Positions 30,834 through 38,880 of a stretch of 64,000 nt of DNA are shown piece after piece; position 1 is the stretch's first letter; every line of letters starts with the position of its first letter. The stretch is from positions 62,001-126,000 of the forward strand of contig NZ_KQ948739.1 in NCBI RefSeq assembly GCF_001514195.1. The letters are read 5' to 3'. This DNA comes from Streptomyces griseorubiginosus. Its GTDB lineage: Bacteria; Actinomycetota; Actinomycetes; Streptomycetales; Streptomycetaceae. Position numbers and translations under genes: made by a program. The notes below the pieces were generated by a model. It ran no database searches and was not told the DNA's origin. It saw nothing but the letters and a program-made list of their open reading frames with translations.

Positions 30834-32261
30834 TCACGCCGTCCGACGGAGCAACGCCAGATACATCGCATCGGTCCCGTGCACATGCGGCCACAACTGG
30901 ACGTCCGGCCCCTCACCGAGGTCCGGCACGCCCGGGAACAGTGGTCGCGCGTCGATCAGTTCAGTGGACGGCCACTGCTTGAGCACGTCCTCCACGACCG
31001 CCCGCGTCTCCGCGAGATGAGGCGAACACGTGGCGTACCCGACGACCCCGCCCACCCTGACGGAGTCCAGCGCGGTGCTCAGCAACTCCCGCTGCAACGG
31101 CCCGAACCCCTCCAGATCCTCCGGCCGGCGCCGCCACCGCGCCTCCGGGCGCCGGCGCAGCGCCCCGAGCCCGGTGCACGGCACGTCCATCAGCACCCGG
31201 TCGAAGGTGCCGGGTCGCCAGGGCGGCCGGGTCCCGTCCGCGGCGATGACCTGGTACGGCCCCGGGTTCCCGTGGAGCGCCTTGGCGACGAGTCCGGCGC
31301 GGTGGGGCTGCTTCTCGGAGGCGAGCAGCACGGCTCCCCGCTCGGCGGCCAGCGCGGCGAGCAGCGCGGCCTTGCCCCCGGGCCCCGCACAGCCGTCGAG
31401 CCACTTCTCGTCCCGCCCCTCCACGGGCGCGTTCGCGAGGGCCAGCGTGACGAGCTGACTCCCCTCGTCCTGCACCCCGGCCCGGCCCTCGCGGACGGCG
31501 TCCACGGCACCGGGCTCACCGCCCTCGGCCAGCCGGACGGCGTACGGCGACCAGCGTCCTGGGGCGGCGGCCTCCTCGCGCAGCAACTCCTCGGTGCCGG
31601 ACCGGCCCGGCCGGGCGACCAGCGTGACCTCGGGCCGCTCGTTGTCGGCCGCCAGCAACCGCTCGATGCCGGCCCGCCCGCCGCCGAGGGAGTCCCACAG
31701 CGCGGAGACGACCCAGCGGGGGTGGGAGTGCACGACGGCGAGGTGGTCCTCGGGGTCGTCGTCGTAGGGCGGGGCGACCTTGGCGAGCCACCCGTCGAGA
31801 TCGTCCTGGGCGACCTTGCGGAGCACGGCGTTGACGAACTTGGCCCGTCCGTCCCCGAGCACGACCCGGGCGAGCTCGACGGTGGCGGACACGGCGGCGT
31901 GCGTCGGAATGCGCGTCCCGAGCAGCTGGTGCGCGCCGAGGCTCAGCACGTCGAGCACCGGCGGGTCGACCTCGCGGAGCGGCCGGTCGACGCATTCGGC
32001 GATGATCGCGTCGTACGTCCCCTGCCGGCGCAGTGTCCCGTACACGAGCTCGGTGGCGAGCGCCGCGTCCCGCCCCTCGAAGCCGCCCTTCTCCCGTGCC
32101 TTGCGCAGCAGCGGCGGCAGGACGAGGTTGGCGTACGCGTCCCGCTCGTCCACGGCCCGCAGCGCCTCGAAGGCGAGGATACGGACGGGGTCCTTCTGGG
32201 GCCGCCGGTAGGGCTTGCCGGGCTTGCCGTTCTTTGAGGGCCGGCTGGGCTGCTCGCTCAC
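30834..32261 (-). CDS. rsmB: 16S rRNA m5C methyltransferase RsmB
   Basis: SAM-dependent enzyme that methylates a cytosine of 16S rRNA. It has about 475 residues. An N-terminal NusB-like RNA-binding domain is at about 25-165 (RILAFEALRAVDERDAYANL, VLDVLSLGAHQLLGTRIPTH). The Rossmann methyltransferase domain has WLDGCAGPGGKAALLAALA (SAM loop), LMDVPCTGLGALRRRPEARW (Cys that releases product) and GYATCSPHLAETRAVVEDVL (catalytic Cys). GTG 32261 has GGAG 10 nt upstream, followed by an unusual run of six T in this GC-rich context. It follows fmt on the same strand across a 301-bp repeat-filled gap. Confidence 0.94.
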   Translation of the reverse strand: MSEQPSRPSKNGKPGKPYRRPQKDPVRILAFEALRAVDERDAYANLVLPPLLRKAREKGGFEGRDAALATELVYGTLRRQGTYDAIIAECVDRPLREVDPPVLDVLSLGAHQLLGTRIPTHAAVSATVELARVVLGDGRAKFVNAVLRKVAQDDLDGWLAKVAPPYDDDPEDHLAVVHSHPRWVVSALWDSLGGGRAGIERLLAADNERPEVTLVARPGRSGTEELLREEAAAPGRWSPYAVRLAEGGEPGAVDAVREGRAGVQDEGSQLVTLALANAPVEGRDEKWLDGCAGPGGKAALLAALAAERGAVLLASEKQPHRAGLVAKALHGNPGPYQVIAADGTRPPWRPGTFDRVLMDVPCTGLGALRRRPEARWRRRPEDLEGFGPLQRELLSTALDSVRVGGVVGYATCSPHLAETRAVVEDVLKQWPSTELIDARPLFPGVPDLGEGPDVQLWPHVHGTDAMYLALLRRTA

Positions 32262-32324
32262 GAAAAAAGTGCTCCGGGGGTATGGGCTGGATACGCCCCA
32301 AGGGTACGTCCGCCGGGGGCGGAA

Positions 32325-32497
32325 CCGCCCTCCGAGGTGCGCCTCACCCCGGCCGGGGCGGGACCGGCCTCCGAGCAGCGTGTCACCCCGCCGGGCGGGA
32401 CCGGCCTCCGAGGAGCGCGTCACCCCGCCGGGCGGGACCGGCCTCCGACGAGCGCCTCACCACGCCGGGCGGGACCGGCCTCCGACGAGCGCCTCAC
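32325..32497. repeat. 37-bp tandem repeat array between fmt and rsmB
   Basis: The core GGGACCGGCCTCCGA recurs with an exact 37-bp period (landmark A at 32363, 32400, 32437, 32474), with one degenerate unit before it at about 32324. The period is not a multiple of three, so it is non-coding. The units begin with GTCACCCCGCCG, close to the fmt 3' end GTCACCCGCCGA (32562-32573). The array occupies the rsmB leader region, and nothing else is visible in this 301-bp gap. Confidence 0.9.
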
Positions 32498-32562
32498 CAC
32501 GAGAGGCCCCGGCGGGTCCCCGTGAGGCGCTCGGCGTCACCGACCCGCCGTCACTTCCGGCG

Positions 32563-33495
32563 TCACCCGCCGACGCTCTCCCCGTCCGCGATCCTGACCC
32601 CCCGCGCCCAGTCCGCGGCCTTCATCGGCTTCTTCCCCTGCGCCTGCACCCAGAGCAGTTCGACGCCGTACGACCCCGTACCGACGTGGACGCTGTTCTT
32701 GCCGACGGCGAGCGCGCCGGGTGCGAGATCGGTCCGCTCGGTGGCCGGTCGGACCTGGATCAGCTTGAGCCGCTCGCCACGGAACGTCGTCCACGCCCCG
32801 GGCGCCGGGTGGCACCCGCGCACGACACGGTCCACCCGCAGCGCCGGAGCGGACCAGTCCACCCGGGCGTCCTCGACGGTGATCTTCGGCGCGACGGTGA
32901 TGCCCTCGGACGGCTGCGGTACGGCCTTCAGCGTGCCGTCCGCGATCCCGTCCATGGTCGCCTCCAGCAGCCCGGCCCCGGCGAAGGCGAGCCGTGTCAG
33001 CAGGTCACCGCTGGTGTCGGTGTGCCGGATCTCCTCGGTGACGGTGCCGTAGACGGGCCCGGAGTCCAGCCCCTCCTCGATGAGGAAGGTCGAGGCCCCC
33101 GTGATCTCGTCCCCCGCCATGATCGAGTGCTGCACGGGAGCGGCACCGCGCCAGGCGGGCAGCAGCGAGAAGTGCAGGTTGACCCAGCCGTGGGCTGGGA
33201 TGTCGAGGGCGACCCTGGGCAGCAGGGCGCCGTAGGCGACCACGGGGCAGCAGTCGGGGGCGATCTCCCGCAGCCGCTCGAGGAACTCGGGGTCCCGCGG
33301 CTTGACCGGCTTCAGCACCTCGATCCCCGCCTCCTCGGCCCGCTCCGCGACGGGGCTCGCGACCAGCCTGCGCCCCCGCCCGGCCGGCGCGTCCGGCCGC
33401 GTGACGACGGCGGCGACCTCGTGCCGCCCGGAGGCGATGAGAGCGTCCAGAGCGGGAACGGCGACCTCGGGAGTACCGGCGAAGACGAGCTTCAT
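32563..33495 (-). CDS. fmt: Methionyl-tRNA formyltransferase
   Basis: Formylates the methionine on initiator tRNA using 10-formyl-tetrahydrofolate. It has 310 residues. The N-terminal Rossmann half carries MKLVFAGTPEVAVPALDALI, PDAPAGRGRRL and the catalytic region WVNLHFSLLPAWRGAAPVQ (His and SLLP motif), then IEEGLDSGPVY. The C-terminal beta-barrel (from about 205) binds tRNA (DARVDWSAPALRVDRVVRGC). The ATG is at 33495. It normally sits with priA and rsmB; here two plus-strand genes separate it from priA. Confidence 0.97.
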   Translation of the reverse strand: MKLVFAGTPEVAVPALDALIASGRHEVAAVVTRPDAPAGRGRRLVASPVAERAEEAGIEVLKPVKPRDPEFLERLREIAPDCCPVVAYGALLPRVALDIPAHGWVNLHFSLLPAWRGAAPVQHSIMAGDEITGASTFLIEEGLDSGPVYGTVTEEIRHTDTSGDLLTRLAFAGAGLLEATMDGIADGTLKAVPQPSEGITVAPKITVEDARVDWSAPALRVDRVVRGCHPAPGAWTTFRGERLKLIQVRPATERTDLAPGALAVGKNSVHVGTGSYGVELLWVQAQGKKPMKAADWARGVRIADGESVGG

Positions 33496-33685
33496 GGGTG
33501 GGCGGGACCTCTCGGACGAGGGTGACGACGGGCGACGCACAAGTCTATGGCGCCCCGCACCCGGGCCCCGCGAGGAACCCCCGCGGCAGCGCCCCACACC
33601 CTTGGCCAAGGCGCGCACTCCCCGCCCCCGGCGCACGCATATGCCGGTACGCCCCCACTGCGTGACCAGCGGAGCGTAGACGCGT

Positions 33686-33728
33686 TGGTCAAGAAAGAGT
33701 TGACCACAACGGGCCGCGATCGCGGCCC
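33686..33728. promoter_or_regulatory. Two adjacent dyads upstream of the HTH gene
   Basis: TGGTCAA (33686-33692) and TTGACCA (33700-33706) form an inverted repeat with 7-bp spacer. Right after it GGGCCGCGATCGCGGCCC (33711-33728) is an 18-bp perfect palindrome. Both lie 35-77 bp upstream of the HTH gene start. No matching -10 was found for the TTGACC elements. Either dyad could be an operator or an RNA hairpin. The rest of the 267-bp gap back to fmt shows nothing clear. Confidence 0.4.
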
Positions 33729-33762
33729 CATCCTTTTCAACGCCGGTTCGAGAGGCTTGTTC

Positions 33763-34314
33763 ATGGCCGACCACGCAACCCACGACGCCCAGGCTCGGGC
33801 CAGCCTGCACTTGCTGGTGCGGGACATCGAGCGGGTCCGCCGGCAGGTGGACGCACTGCGCACACTGACCGCCCAGCTGGGCAACGTCTACCGCCCGCGC
33901 CGCTCCGGCCCCTCCACGGGCTTCGTCGTCTACGGACGCGCCCCCGCCCCCACGGTCCGTCTCGCGCAGGAGCTGCGGGACAGCGTCGAGACCCTGGTGA
34001 CGGCCGCGGTCGACTTCGACCGCTCGCTCGGCTTCTCGTGGGACGCGGTGGGTTCCGCCCTCGGGGTCACCAAGCAGGCGGTCCACCGCCGTTACGGCGC
34101 CCGCAGGGCCGCGGCCCAGACCACGGCCGACACCGAGCGCACCCCCGAGCCGACGGGAACCCGCACGGTCAGCGTCAACACCGGCATCCCCGCGGTCCCG
34201 TCGGTCCCCACGGTCCCCGCGGCCCGCTCCATGCCGACCCAGCCCACCGCGGGCAGCCCCGCCCTCCGCGAGGACGCAAGACCCACCGCCTTCCCCAGCC
34301 CCCGCAACGGCTGA
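33763..34314 (+). CDS. Conserved Streptomyces HTH protein
   Basis: Soluble protein of 183 residues. A helical N-terminus (LHLLVRDIERVRRQVDALRTLTAQLG, about 13-38, coiled-coil-like) precedes LRDSVETLVTAAVDFDRSLG and a clear helix-turn-helix FSWDAVGSALGVTKQAVHRR near residues 92-112. The final 65 residues are Pro/Thr/Ala-rich and probably disordered. Partner and target are unknown. It may bind DNA as a sigma-like or MerR-like HTH. ATG 33763 follows GAGAGG. It lies on the plus strand between priA and fmt, both minus. I recall an orthologue in S. coelicolor at the same place. Confidence 0.8.
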   Translation: MADHATHDAQARASLHLLVRDIERVRRQVDALRTLTAQLGNVYRPRRSGPSTGFVVYGRAPAPTVRLAQELRDSVETLVTAAVDFDRSLGFSWDAVGSALGVTKQAVHRRYGARRAAAQTTADTERTPEPTGTRTVSVNTGIPAVPSVPTVPAARSMPTQPTAGSPALREDARPTAFPSPRNG

Positions 34315-34332
34315 TCCCACCCGTCCCCTCCT

Positions 34333-34359
34333 CTGCCCTCCCCTCTCCGGGGAGGGCAG
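34333..34359 (+). terminator. Terminator of the HTH gene
   Basis: Perfect 11-bp stem CTGCCCTCCCC (34333-34343) and complement (34349-34359) with a 5-nt loop, 18 bp past the HTH gene stop. Confidence 0.75.
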
Positions 34360-34433
34360 ACGCATGTACGGCAGGCGCTCTGGCGACACGGACGGCCGGG
34401 GTGTGTACTGGGGGCCGCGTATGAGGGGGGACC

Positions 34434-35006
34434 ATGCCGCGAACGCCGGATCCGGGAGCACCTGAGTCGGACCACGAAGAACATCCAGGAGCACCGGAGC
34501 GGGATCACGAAGGACATCCGGGAGCACCGGAGCCGGATCACGAAGAAGATCCGGGAGCACCGGAGCGGGATCACGAAGAACATGCGGGAGCACCGGAGCC
34601 GGATCACGAAGAAGATCCGGGAGGACCCGGGTCGGACCACGAAGGAGACGAGGAGCCCTGGCTCGGCAGTGACGAGGTCTCCGAGCTGTGGCAGGTACGT
34701 AAGCACTGGCTGCCGAGCGTCGCCTCTCTCGCAGGTGTCCGCAGTCGCGAGTTCGGCGGGGAGAGCCGGGGCACCTACGGGGCCGCACCGACCTTTCACC
34801 ACTATCACCCCGAGGATGCCCGGCGAGCCGCGTCGACCATCGCCGAGGGCCGCGTCGAGATCCCGTCGACCTGGCGCCTGGACACTCCTGCCGGTCGGCT
34901 GGTCGAGAAGGGGAGCCTCTTCGTGTTCCGTCTCGGCTGCCTCGTCTTCGTGGCCATGCTCCTCGGCATGGTGTGGCTGCTGGTCCACGCTCTGGCGTCG
35001 TCCTGA
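34434..35006 (+). CDS. Small membrane protein with acidic 11-residue repeats
   Basis: Unrecognised protein of 190 residues in three parts. Residues 7-72 are six tandem 11-residue units of the form PGAPExDHEEH/D, very acidic and His-bearing, probably disordered. A middle part (about 75-155) has DEVSELWQVRKHWLPSVASL and YGAAPTFHHYHPEDARRAAS. The C-terminus is one membrane helix (FVFRLGCLVFVAMLLGMVWLL, about 163-183). The topology looks tail-anchored with the repeats inside, or the reverse. ATG 34434 follows GGGGGGA. His/Glu/Asp repeats could bind metal, but this is only a guess. It sits alone on the plus strand between two terminating neighbours. Confidence 0.75.
   Translation: MPRTPDPGAPESDHEEHPGAPERDHEGHPGAPEPDHEEDPGAPERDHEEHAGAPEPDHEEDPGGPGSDHEGDEEPWLGSDEVSELWQVRKHWLPSVASLAGVRSREFGGESRGTYGAAPTFHHYHPEDARRAASTIAEGRVEIPSTWRLDTPAGRLVEKGSLFVFRLGCLVFVAMLLGMVWLLVHALASS
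34452..34649 (+). repeat. Six-copy 33-bp coding repeat
   Basis: Six in-frame units of 33 bp encode the 11-residue repeats of the membrane protein. Units alternate between two forms (RDHEE and PDHEE), suggesting that a 66-bp pair was the duplicated block. Copy-number changes would keep the frame. Confidence 0.9.
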
Positions 35007-35071
35007 GCCAGCACGTCACCGGCCGAACGTCACCCGCGCTCCACCACGACCCGCGATCCACCCCCCGCGCT

Positions 35072-35137
35072 CCACCACACGACCGTCACCTCGCTCGACC
35101 ACAAGACCGTCACTCGCTCGCCCACACGACCGTCACC
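35072..35137. repeat. 23-24-bp degenerate repeat spanning the priA stop
   Basis: GACCGTCAC recurs at 35081, 35105 and 35128 within units resembling ACCACACGACCGTCACTCGC, with weaker copies back to about 35020. The last unit contains the priA stop codon (35133-35135 on the minus strand). Confidence 0.65.
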
Positions 35138-37283
35138 CGATGTCAGGCGGATCCACCCGCACCCACACCACCCCCTCCCCCCGCGCCGCCATCCGCGCAG
35201 CCTGCGCGGCCTTCAGCGCGGAGGCCAACGCGGCGCCCCGCCCGGGCGGCACCCGCACCAGCACCCGCTCCCACTGCTCCCCCACCGGCGGTGCCCCCAC
35301 CCTCCGAGGCCCCCCGCCCGTCGTCACCGGCAACGGCACCGGTCCCAGCACCTCGGCCTCAACAGGCAGCTCCACCGCCGACAGGAACCCGGCCAGCGCC
35401 TCCCCCGTCCCCGACACCGCGGCCATCCGGGACACCGGCGGAAACCCCAGCTCCGCCCGCTCACCCAGCTCACGGACCGCATGGCCCACGGGATCCCACC
35501 GCACCAGCGCCTGCACCGGCCGCAGTGTCGGCTCGGCGACGACCACCACCGTCCCCCCGGCGCCCTGCCCCCGCACCAGGGCCGCCGCCGCGATCCACCG
35601 CCGCAACGCGTCCTCCCCGGCCCGCAGATCCGGCCGCCCGAGCATGGCCCACCCGTCAAGGAGCAGCGCCGCCGCATACCCGCCCTCGGCGACCGGCTCC
35701 GCCCCCGGCGTACTCACCACCAGGGCCGGCGCCCCCGGCACGGTGTCCAGCACATGCTCACGCCCCGACGTGCGCACCGGAACAGCGGGGAACGCCCGCC
35801 CCAGCTCCTCCGCGGTGCGCCGGGCCCCCACCACCTGGGCCCGCAGCCGGAACCCCCCGCACTCCGGACAGTGCCAGGCCGGCTCCTCACGCCCGCACCA
35901 CCCGCACTTCAGCGCCGCCCCCGACTCCTGCCCCTCCAATGGCCCGGAGCAGTGCCGGCACCGCGCCGGCGCACGGCAGTTGCCGCACGCCATCCGCGGC
36001 ACATACCCCCGACGCGGCACCTGCACGAGCACCGGCCCGTGCCGCAGCCCTTCCCTGACGGCCTGCCAGGCGAGCGTCGGCAGCCGGGCCGCCCGCGCCG
36101 CCTCGTCCCGCGCGAGATCCTGGTCCCCGACGGTCCGCACCAGCGGAGCGACGGCCCGCACCTGCTCCCGCGAGGCGACGAGCGGCCCCGCCCACCCGCT
36201 CTCCACCAGCTGCGCGGCCTCCACCGTGCAGCTCCAACTCCCGAGCAGGAAGGCGCACTTGTCCTGCGCGGCCCGCAACAACAGCACTTCACGCGCATGC
36301 GGCTGCGGGGCATGCGGCTCACTGTGGCTGTCGTCGCCGTCGTCCCACAGGGCGACGAGCCCCAGGTCCTGCACCGGCGCGAACATGGCGGCCCGCGTCC
36401 CCACCACGGCCCGCACGGCCCCCCGCCGTACGGCCAGCCACTCGCGGTACCGCTTCTCCGGCCCGGCGTCGGCGGTCAGGACGGCATGCCGCCCCTCCCC
36501 CAGCACCGCGGTCAGCGCGGCGTCGACCCGTGCGACGGCCCTTCCGTCCGGTACGACGACCAGGGCCCCCCGTCCGGAGGACAAGGTCGCGGCGACGGCC
36601 CGTGCCAGCTCCTCGCTCCACTCGGGCCCCGGCAGGGCGTTCCAGACCGCCCGGGGAGCGCCTCCCGTGGCCAGCGACTCCAGGAACGCGCTCCCGCGCT
36701 CGTAACGCCCCCAGGACCCCGCCTGGGGCGCCCCGGGTGGCGGCAGGGGTGCGGGCGAGGGCCGCTGCTCGGCCCGGGCGCTGCGCGGCGGCACGGCGAG
36801 CTGGAGCACATCGGCGAGGCTGCCCGCATACCGGTCGGCGACGGCCCGGGCGAGGCCCAGCAGTTCCTCGCTGAGCACCCGCTCCGGAGACACGACCTGG
36901 GCGAGCGCGGCCAGGGGCCCGGAGTAGTCCGACTCGGCGAGCCGCTCGATCAGAAACCCGTCGATCAGGCCGCCGCCCTCGCGCCGCCCGTCCCTGACCC
37001 GGCCCCGCCCGGCCCCGAACCGCACTCGGACCCGCACCCCCGGCTGGGCGTCCGCGTCGAGTTCCTCGGGCACCGCGTAGTCGAAGTACCGGTCGAGATG
37101 CAGCACGCCCTTGTCGACCAGAACGCGCGCGACGGGCAGTTGCTTGGCCAGCGCGGCTCCCCGCCAGGTCCGCGGCTTGGCCCGCGGCACCTTGGCCTTG
37201 CGCACGCTCTCCCGAATGAGCGCAAGCTGCTCGGGGGGCGCCCCCTCCGCGCCCTCGCCCGTCACCCCGTTCTCGCTGCTCAC
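35133..37283 (-). CDS. priA: PriA-like primosomal protein without Walker A
   Basis: Replication-restart protein of about 716 residues. The N-terminal 3'-DNA-binding domain (about 45-160) has LPVARVLVDKGVLHLDRYFD and GVRVRVRFGAGRGR. The zinc-binding cysteines of PriA are all present: CGNCRAPARCRHC and CGWCGREEPAWHCPEC (about 425-470). The helicase motifs are eroded: no G-x-x-G-x-G-K-T is present where it should lie (ATLSSGRGALVVVPDGR) and the DEAH-type motif is replaced by WDDGDDSHSEPHAPQ. So it probably acts as a structural loader, not a helicase, as in other actinobacteria. The start is uncertain (GTG 37283 or 37307). Confidence 0.9.
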   Translation of the reverse strand: MSSENGVTGEGAEGAPPEQLALIRESVRKAKVPRAKPRTWRGAALAKQLPVARVLVDKGVLHLDRYFDYAVPEELDADAQPGVRVRVRFGAGRGRVRDGRREGGGLIDGFLIERLAESDYSGPLAALAQVVSPERVLSEELLGLARAVADRYAGSLADVLQLAVPPRSARAEQRPSPAPLPPPGAPQAGSWGRYERGSAFLESLATGGAPRAVWNALPGPEWSEELARAVAATLSSGRGALVVVPDGRAVARVDAALTAVLGEGRHAVLTADAGPEKRYREWLAVRRGAVRAVVGTRAAMFAPVQDLGLVALWDDGDDSHSEPHAPQPHAREVLLLRAAQDKCAFLLGSWSCTVEAAQLVESGWAGPLVASREQVRAVAPLVRTVGDQDLARDEAARAARLPTLAWQAVREGLRHGPVLVQVPRRGYVPRMACGNCRAPARCRHCSGPLEGQESGAALKCGWCGREEPAWHCPECGGFRLRAQVVGARRTAEELGRAFPAVPVRTSGREHVLDTVPGAPALVVSTPGAEPVAEGGYAAALLLDGWAMLGRPDLRAGEDALRRWIAAAALVRGQGAGGTVVVVAEPTLRPVQALVRWDPVGHAVRELGERAELGFPPVSRMAAVSGTGEALAGFLSAVELPVEAEVLGPVPLPVTTGGGPRRVGAPPVGEQWERVLVRVPPGRGAALASALKAAQAARMAARGEGVVWVRVDPPDIG

Positions 37284-37370
37284 CCGGACATTCTTACCAG
37301 CCCCCACTGACAACCACCGCAGCCGGAAGCCCGGCTCCCGCAGCCCCGCCGGACCCTGGTCGTGAAACGC

Positions 37371-37407
37371 CGAGGCCCGGCACCCCCCAAGGGGGCACCG
37401 GGCCTCG
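37371..37407 (-). terminator. Terminator of metK
   Basis: CGAGGCCCGG (37371-37380) pairs with CCGGGCCTCG (37398-37407), and inner CCCCC/GGGGG extends the stem. It lies 25 bp past the metK stop, on the minus strand, before priA. Confidence 0.8.
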
Positions 37408-37431
37408 CGGCAGTCTAAGGGCTCTGCGGTA

Positions 37432-38640
37432 CTACAGCCCCGCGGCCTTGCGCAGCGCCTCCACGCGGTCCGTCTTCTCCCACGTGAACTCGGGCAGCTC
37501 GCGGCCGAAGTGGCCGTACGCCGCCGTCAGGGAGTAGATCGGGCGCAGCAGGTCGAGGTCGCGGATGATCGCGGCCGGACGCAGGTCGAAGACCTCGTCG
37601 ATCGCCTTCTCGATCCGGTCGGTGTCGACCTTCGCGGTGCCGAAGGTCTCCACGAACAGACCGACGGGCTCGGCCTTGCCGATCGCGTACGCCACCTGGA
37701 CCTCGCAGCGCGAGGCAAGGCCCGCGGCGACGACGTTCTTGGCGACCCAGCGCATCGCGTACGCGGCCGAACGGTCCACCTTGGACGGGTCCTTGCCCGA
37801 GAAGGCACCGCCGCCGTGGCGGGCGTAGCCGCCGTAGGTGTCGATGATGATCTTGCGGCCGGTCAGGCCGGCGTCACCCATCGGGCCGCCGATCTCGAAG
37901 CGACCGGTCGGGTTGACCAGGAGACGGTAGTTGTCCGTGTCCAGCTTGATGCCCTCGTCCAGGAGCGCCTTGAGCTCCGGCTCCACGACGAACTCGCGGA
38001 TGTCGGGCGCGAGCAGCGACTCCAGGTCGATGTCGGAGGCGTGCTGCGAGGAGACCACGACGGTGTCCAGACGGACCGCCTTGTCACCGTCGTACTCGAT
38101 GGTGACCTGGGTCTTGCCGTCGGGACGCAGGTAGGGGATGGTGCCGTTCTTGCGGACCTCGGACAGGCGCTTGGCCAGCCGGTGCGCCAGGAAGATCGGC
38201 AGCGGCATCAGGGTCGGGGTCTCGTCCGTCGCGTAGCCGAACATCAGACCCTGGTCGCCCGCGCCCTGGCGGTCCAGCTCGTCCTCGTCGCCCTCGACAC
38301 GGTTCTCGTACGCCGTGTCGACGCCCTGCGCGATGTCGGGCGACTGCGCGCCGATCGACACCGAGACACCGCAGGAGGCGCCGTCGAAGCCCTTCTTGGA
38401 GGAGTCGTAACCGATCTCCAGGATCTTCTCGCGCACCAGCTGGGCGATCGGCGCGTAGGCCTTGGTGGTGACCTCACCGGCCACGTGCACCAGACCGGTG
38501 GTGATCAGCGTCTCGACGGCGACCCGGGACGTCGGGTCCTCCTTGAGCAGCGCGTCGAGGATGGTGTCACTGATCTGGTCAGCGATCTTGTCGGGGTGGC
38601 CCTCGGTCACGGACTCCGAGGTGAACAGGCGACGGGACAC
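37432..38640 (-). CDS. metK: S-adenosylmethionine synthetase
   Basis: Makes the methyl donor SAM from methionine and ATP. It has 402 residues, the family length. Conserved blocks are LFTSESVTEGHPDKIADQIS (ATP/His), GAGDQGLMFGYATDE, VVSSQHASD, GRFEIGGPMGDAGLTGRKII, DTYGGYARHGGGAFSGKDPS and YAIGKAEPVG. The start is GTG 38640 with GGGAGC upstream. The 240-bp leader shows no recognisable SAM riboswitch. SAM level is known to influence antibiotic production in Streptomyces, so control of this gene matters, but no regulatory site is visible. Confidence 0.97.
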   Translation of the reverse strand: MSRRLFTSESVTEGHPDKIADQISDTILDALLKEDPTSRVAVETLITTGLVHVAGEVTTKAYAPIAQLVREKILEIGYDSSKKGFDGASCGVSVSIGAQSPDIAQGVDTAYENRVEGDEDELDRQGAGDQGLMFGYATDETPTLMPLPIFLAHRLAKRLSEVRKNGTIPYLRPDGKTQVTIEYDGDKAVRLDTVVVSSQHASDIDLESLLAPDIREFVVEPELKALLDEGIKLDTDNYRLLVNPTGRFEIGGPMGDAGLTGRKIIIDTYGGYARHGGGAFSGKDPSKVDRSAAYAMRWVAKNVVAAGLASRCEVQVAYAIGKAEPVGLFVETFGTAKVDTDRIEKAIDEVFDLRPAAIIRDLDLLRPIYSLTAAYGHFGRELPEFTWEKTDRVEALRKAAGL

Positions 38641-38834
38641 AACGCTCCCTGGGGTTGCAGCGGCTGCTGGCTGATCATTGACGGACGGGCTCGGGGGCTG
38701 CGCCCGGCATCGTCCGAGAACAGCTTATCGGTCGTGCTCGGCCATCGGCCCCCCTGTCTCGCCTCTCGGGAGGGCTGTGACCTGCGGCACGCGCATTGTG
38801 CCCAATTCCGAGCGGGCTTGGCCAGGGGCGCCAC

Positions 38835-38851
38835 ACCTCTGTGGCAGAGGT
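38835..38851 (-). terminator. Small hairpin after coaBC
   Basis: ACCTCTG (38835-38841) and CAGAGGT (38845-38851) with a 3-nt loop, 30 bp past the coaBC stop on the minus strand. It is a weak terminator candidate or part of the metK leader. Confidence 0.4.
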
Positions 38852-38880
38852 TTGAGGGGACCGAGAAGCGAATGAAACAT

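Noticed and set aside
32311..32500. CRISPR array
   Set aside because: The 37-bp units are contiguous without unique spacers and there are no cas genes. It is a tandem minisatellite.
33686..33728. Promoter at the TTGACC elements before the HTH gene
   Set aside because: Neither orientation has a -10-like hexamer at 17-18 bp, so only the dyads are reported.
38641..38880. SAM riboswitch in the metK leader
   Set aside because: I could not find a SAM-I, SAM-II or SAM-IV core. Only a small hairpin is visible, and that lies closer to the coaBC stop.
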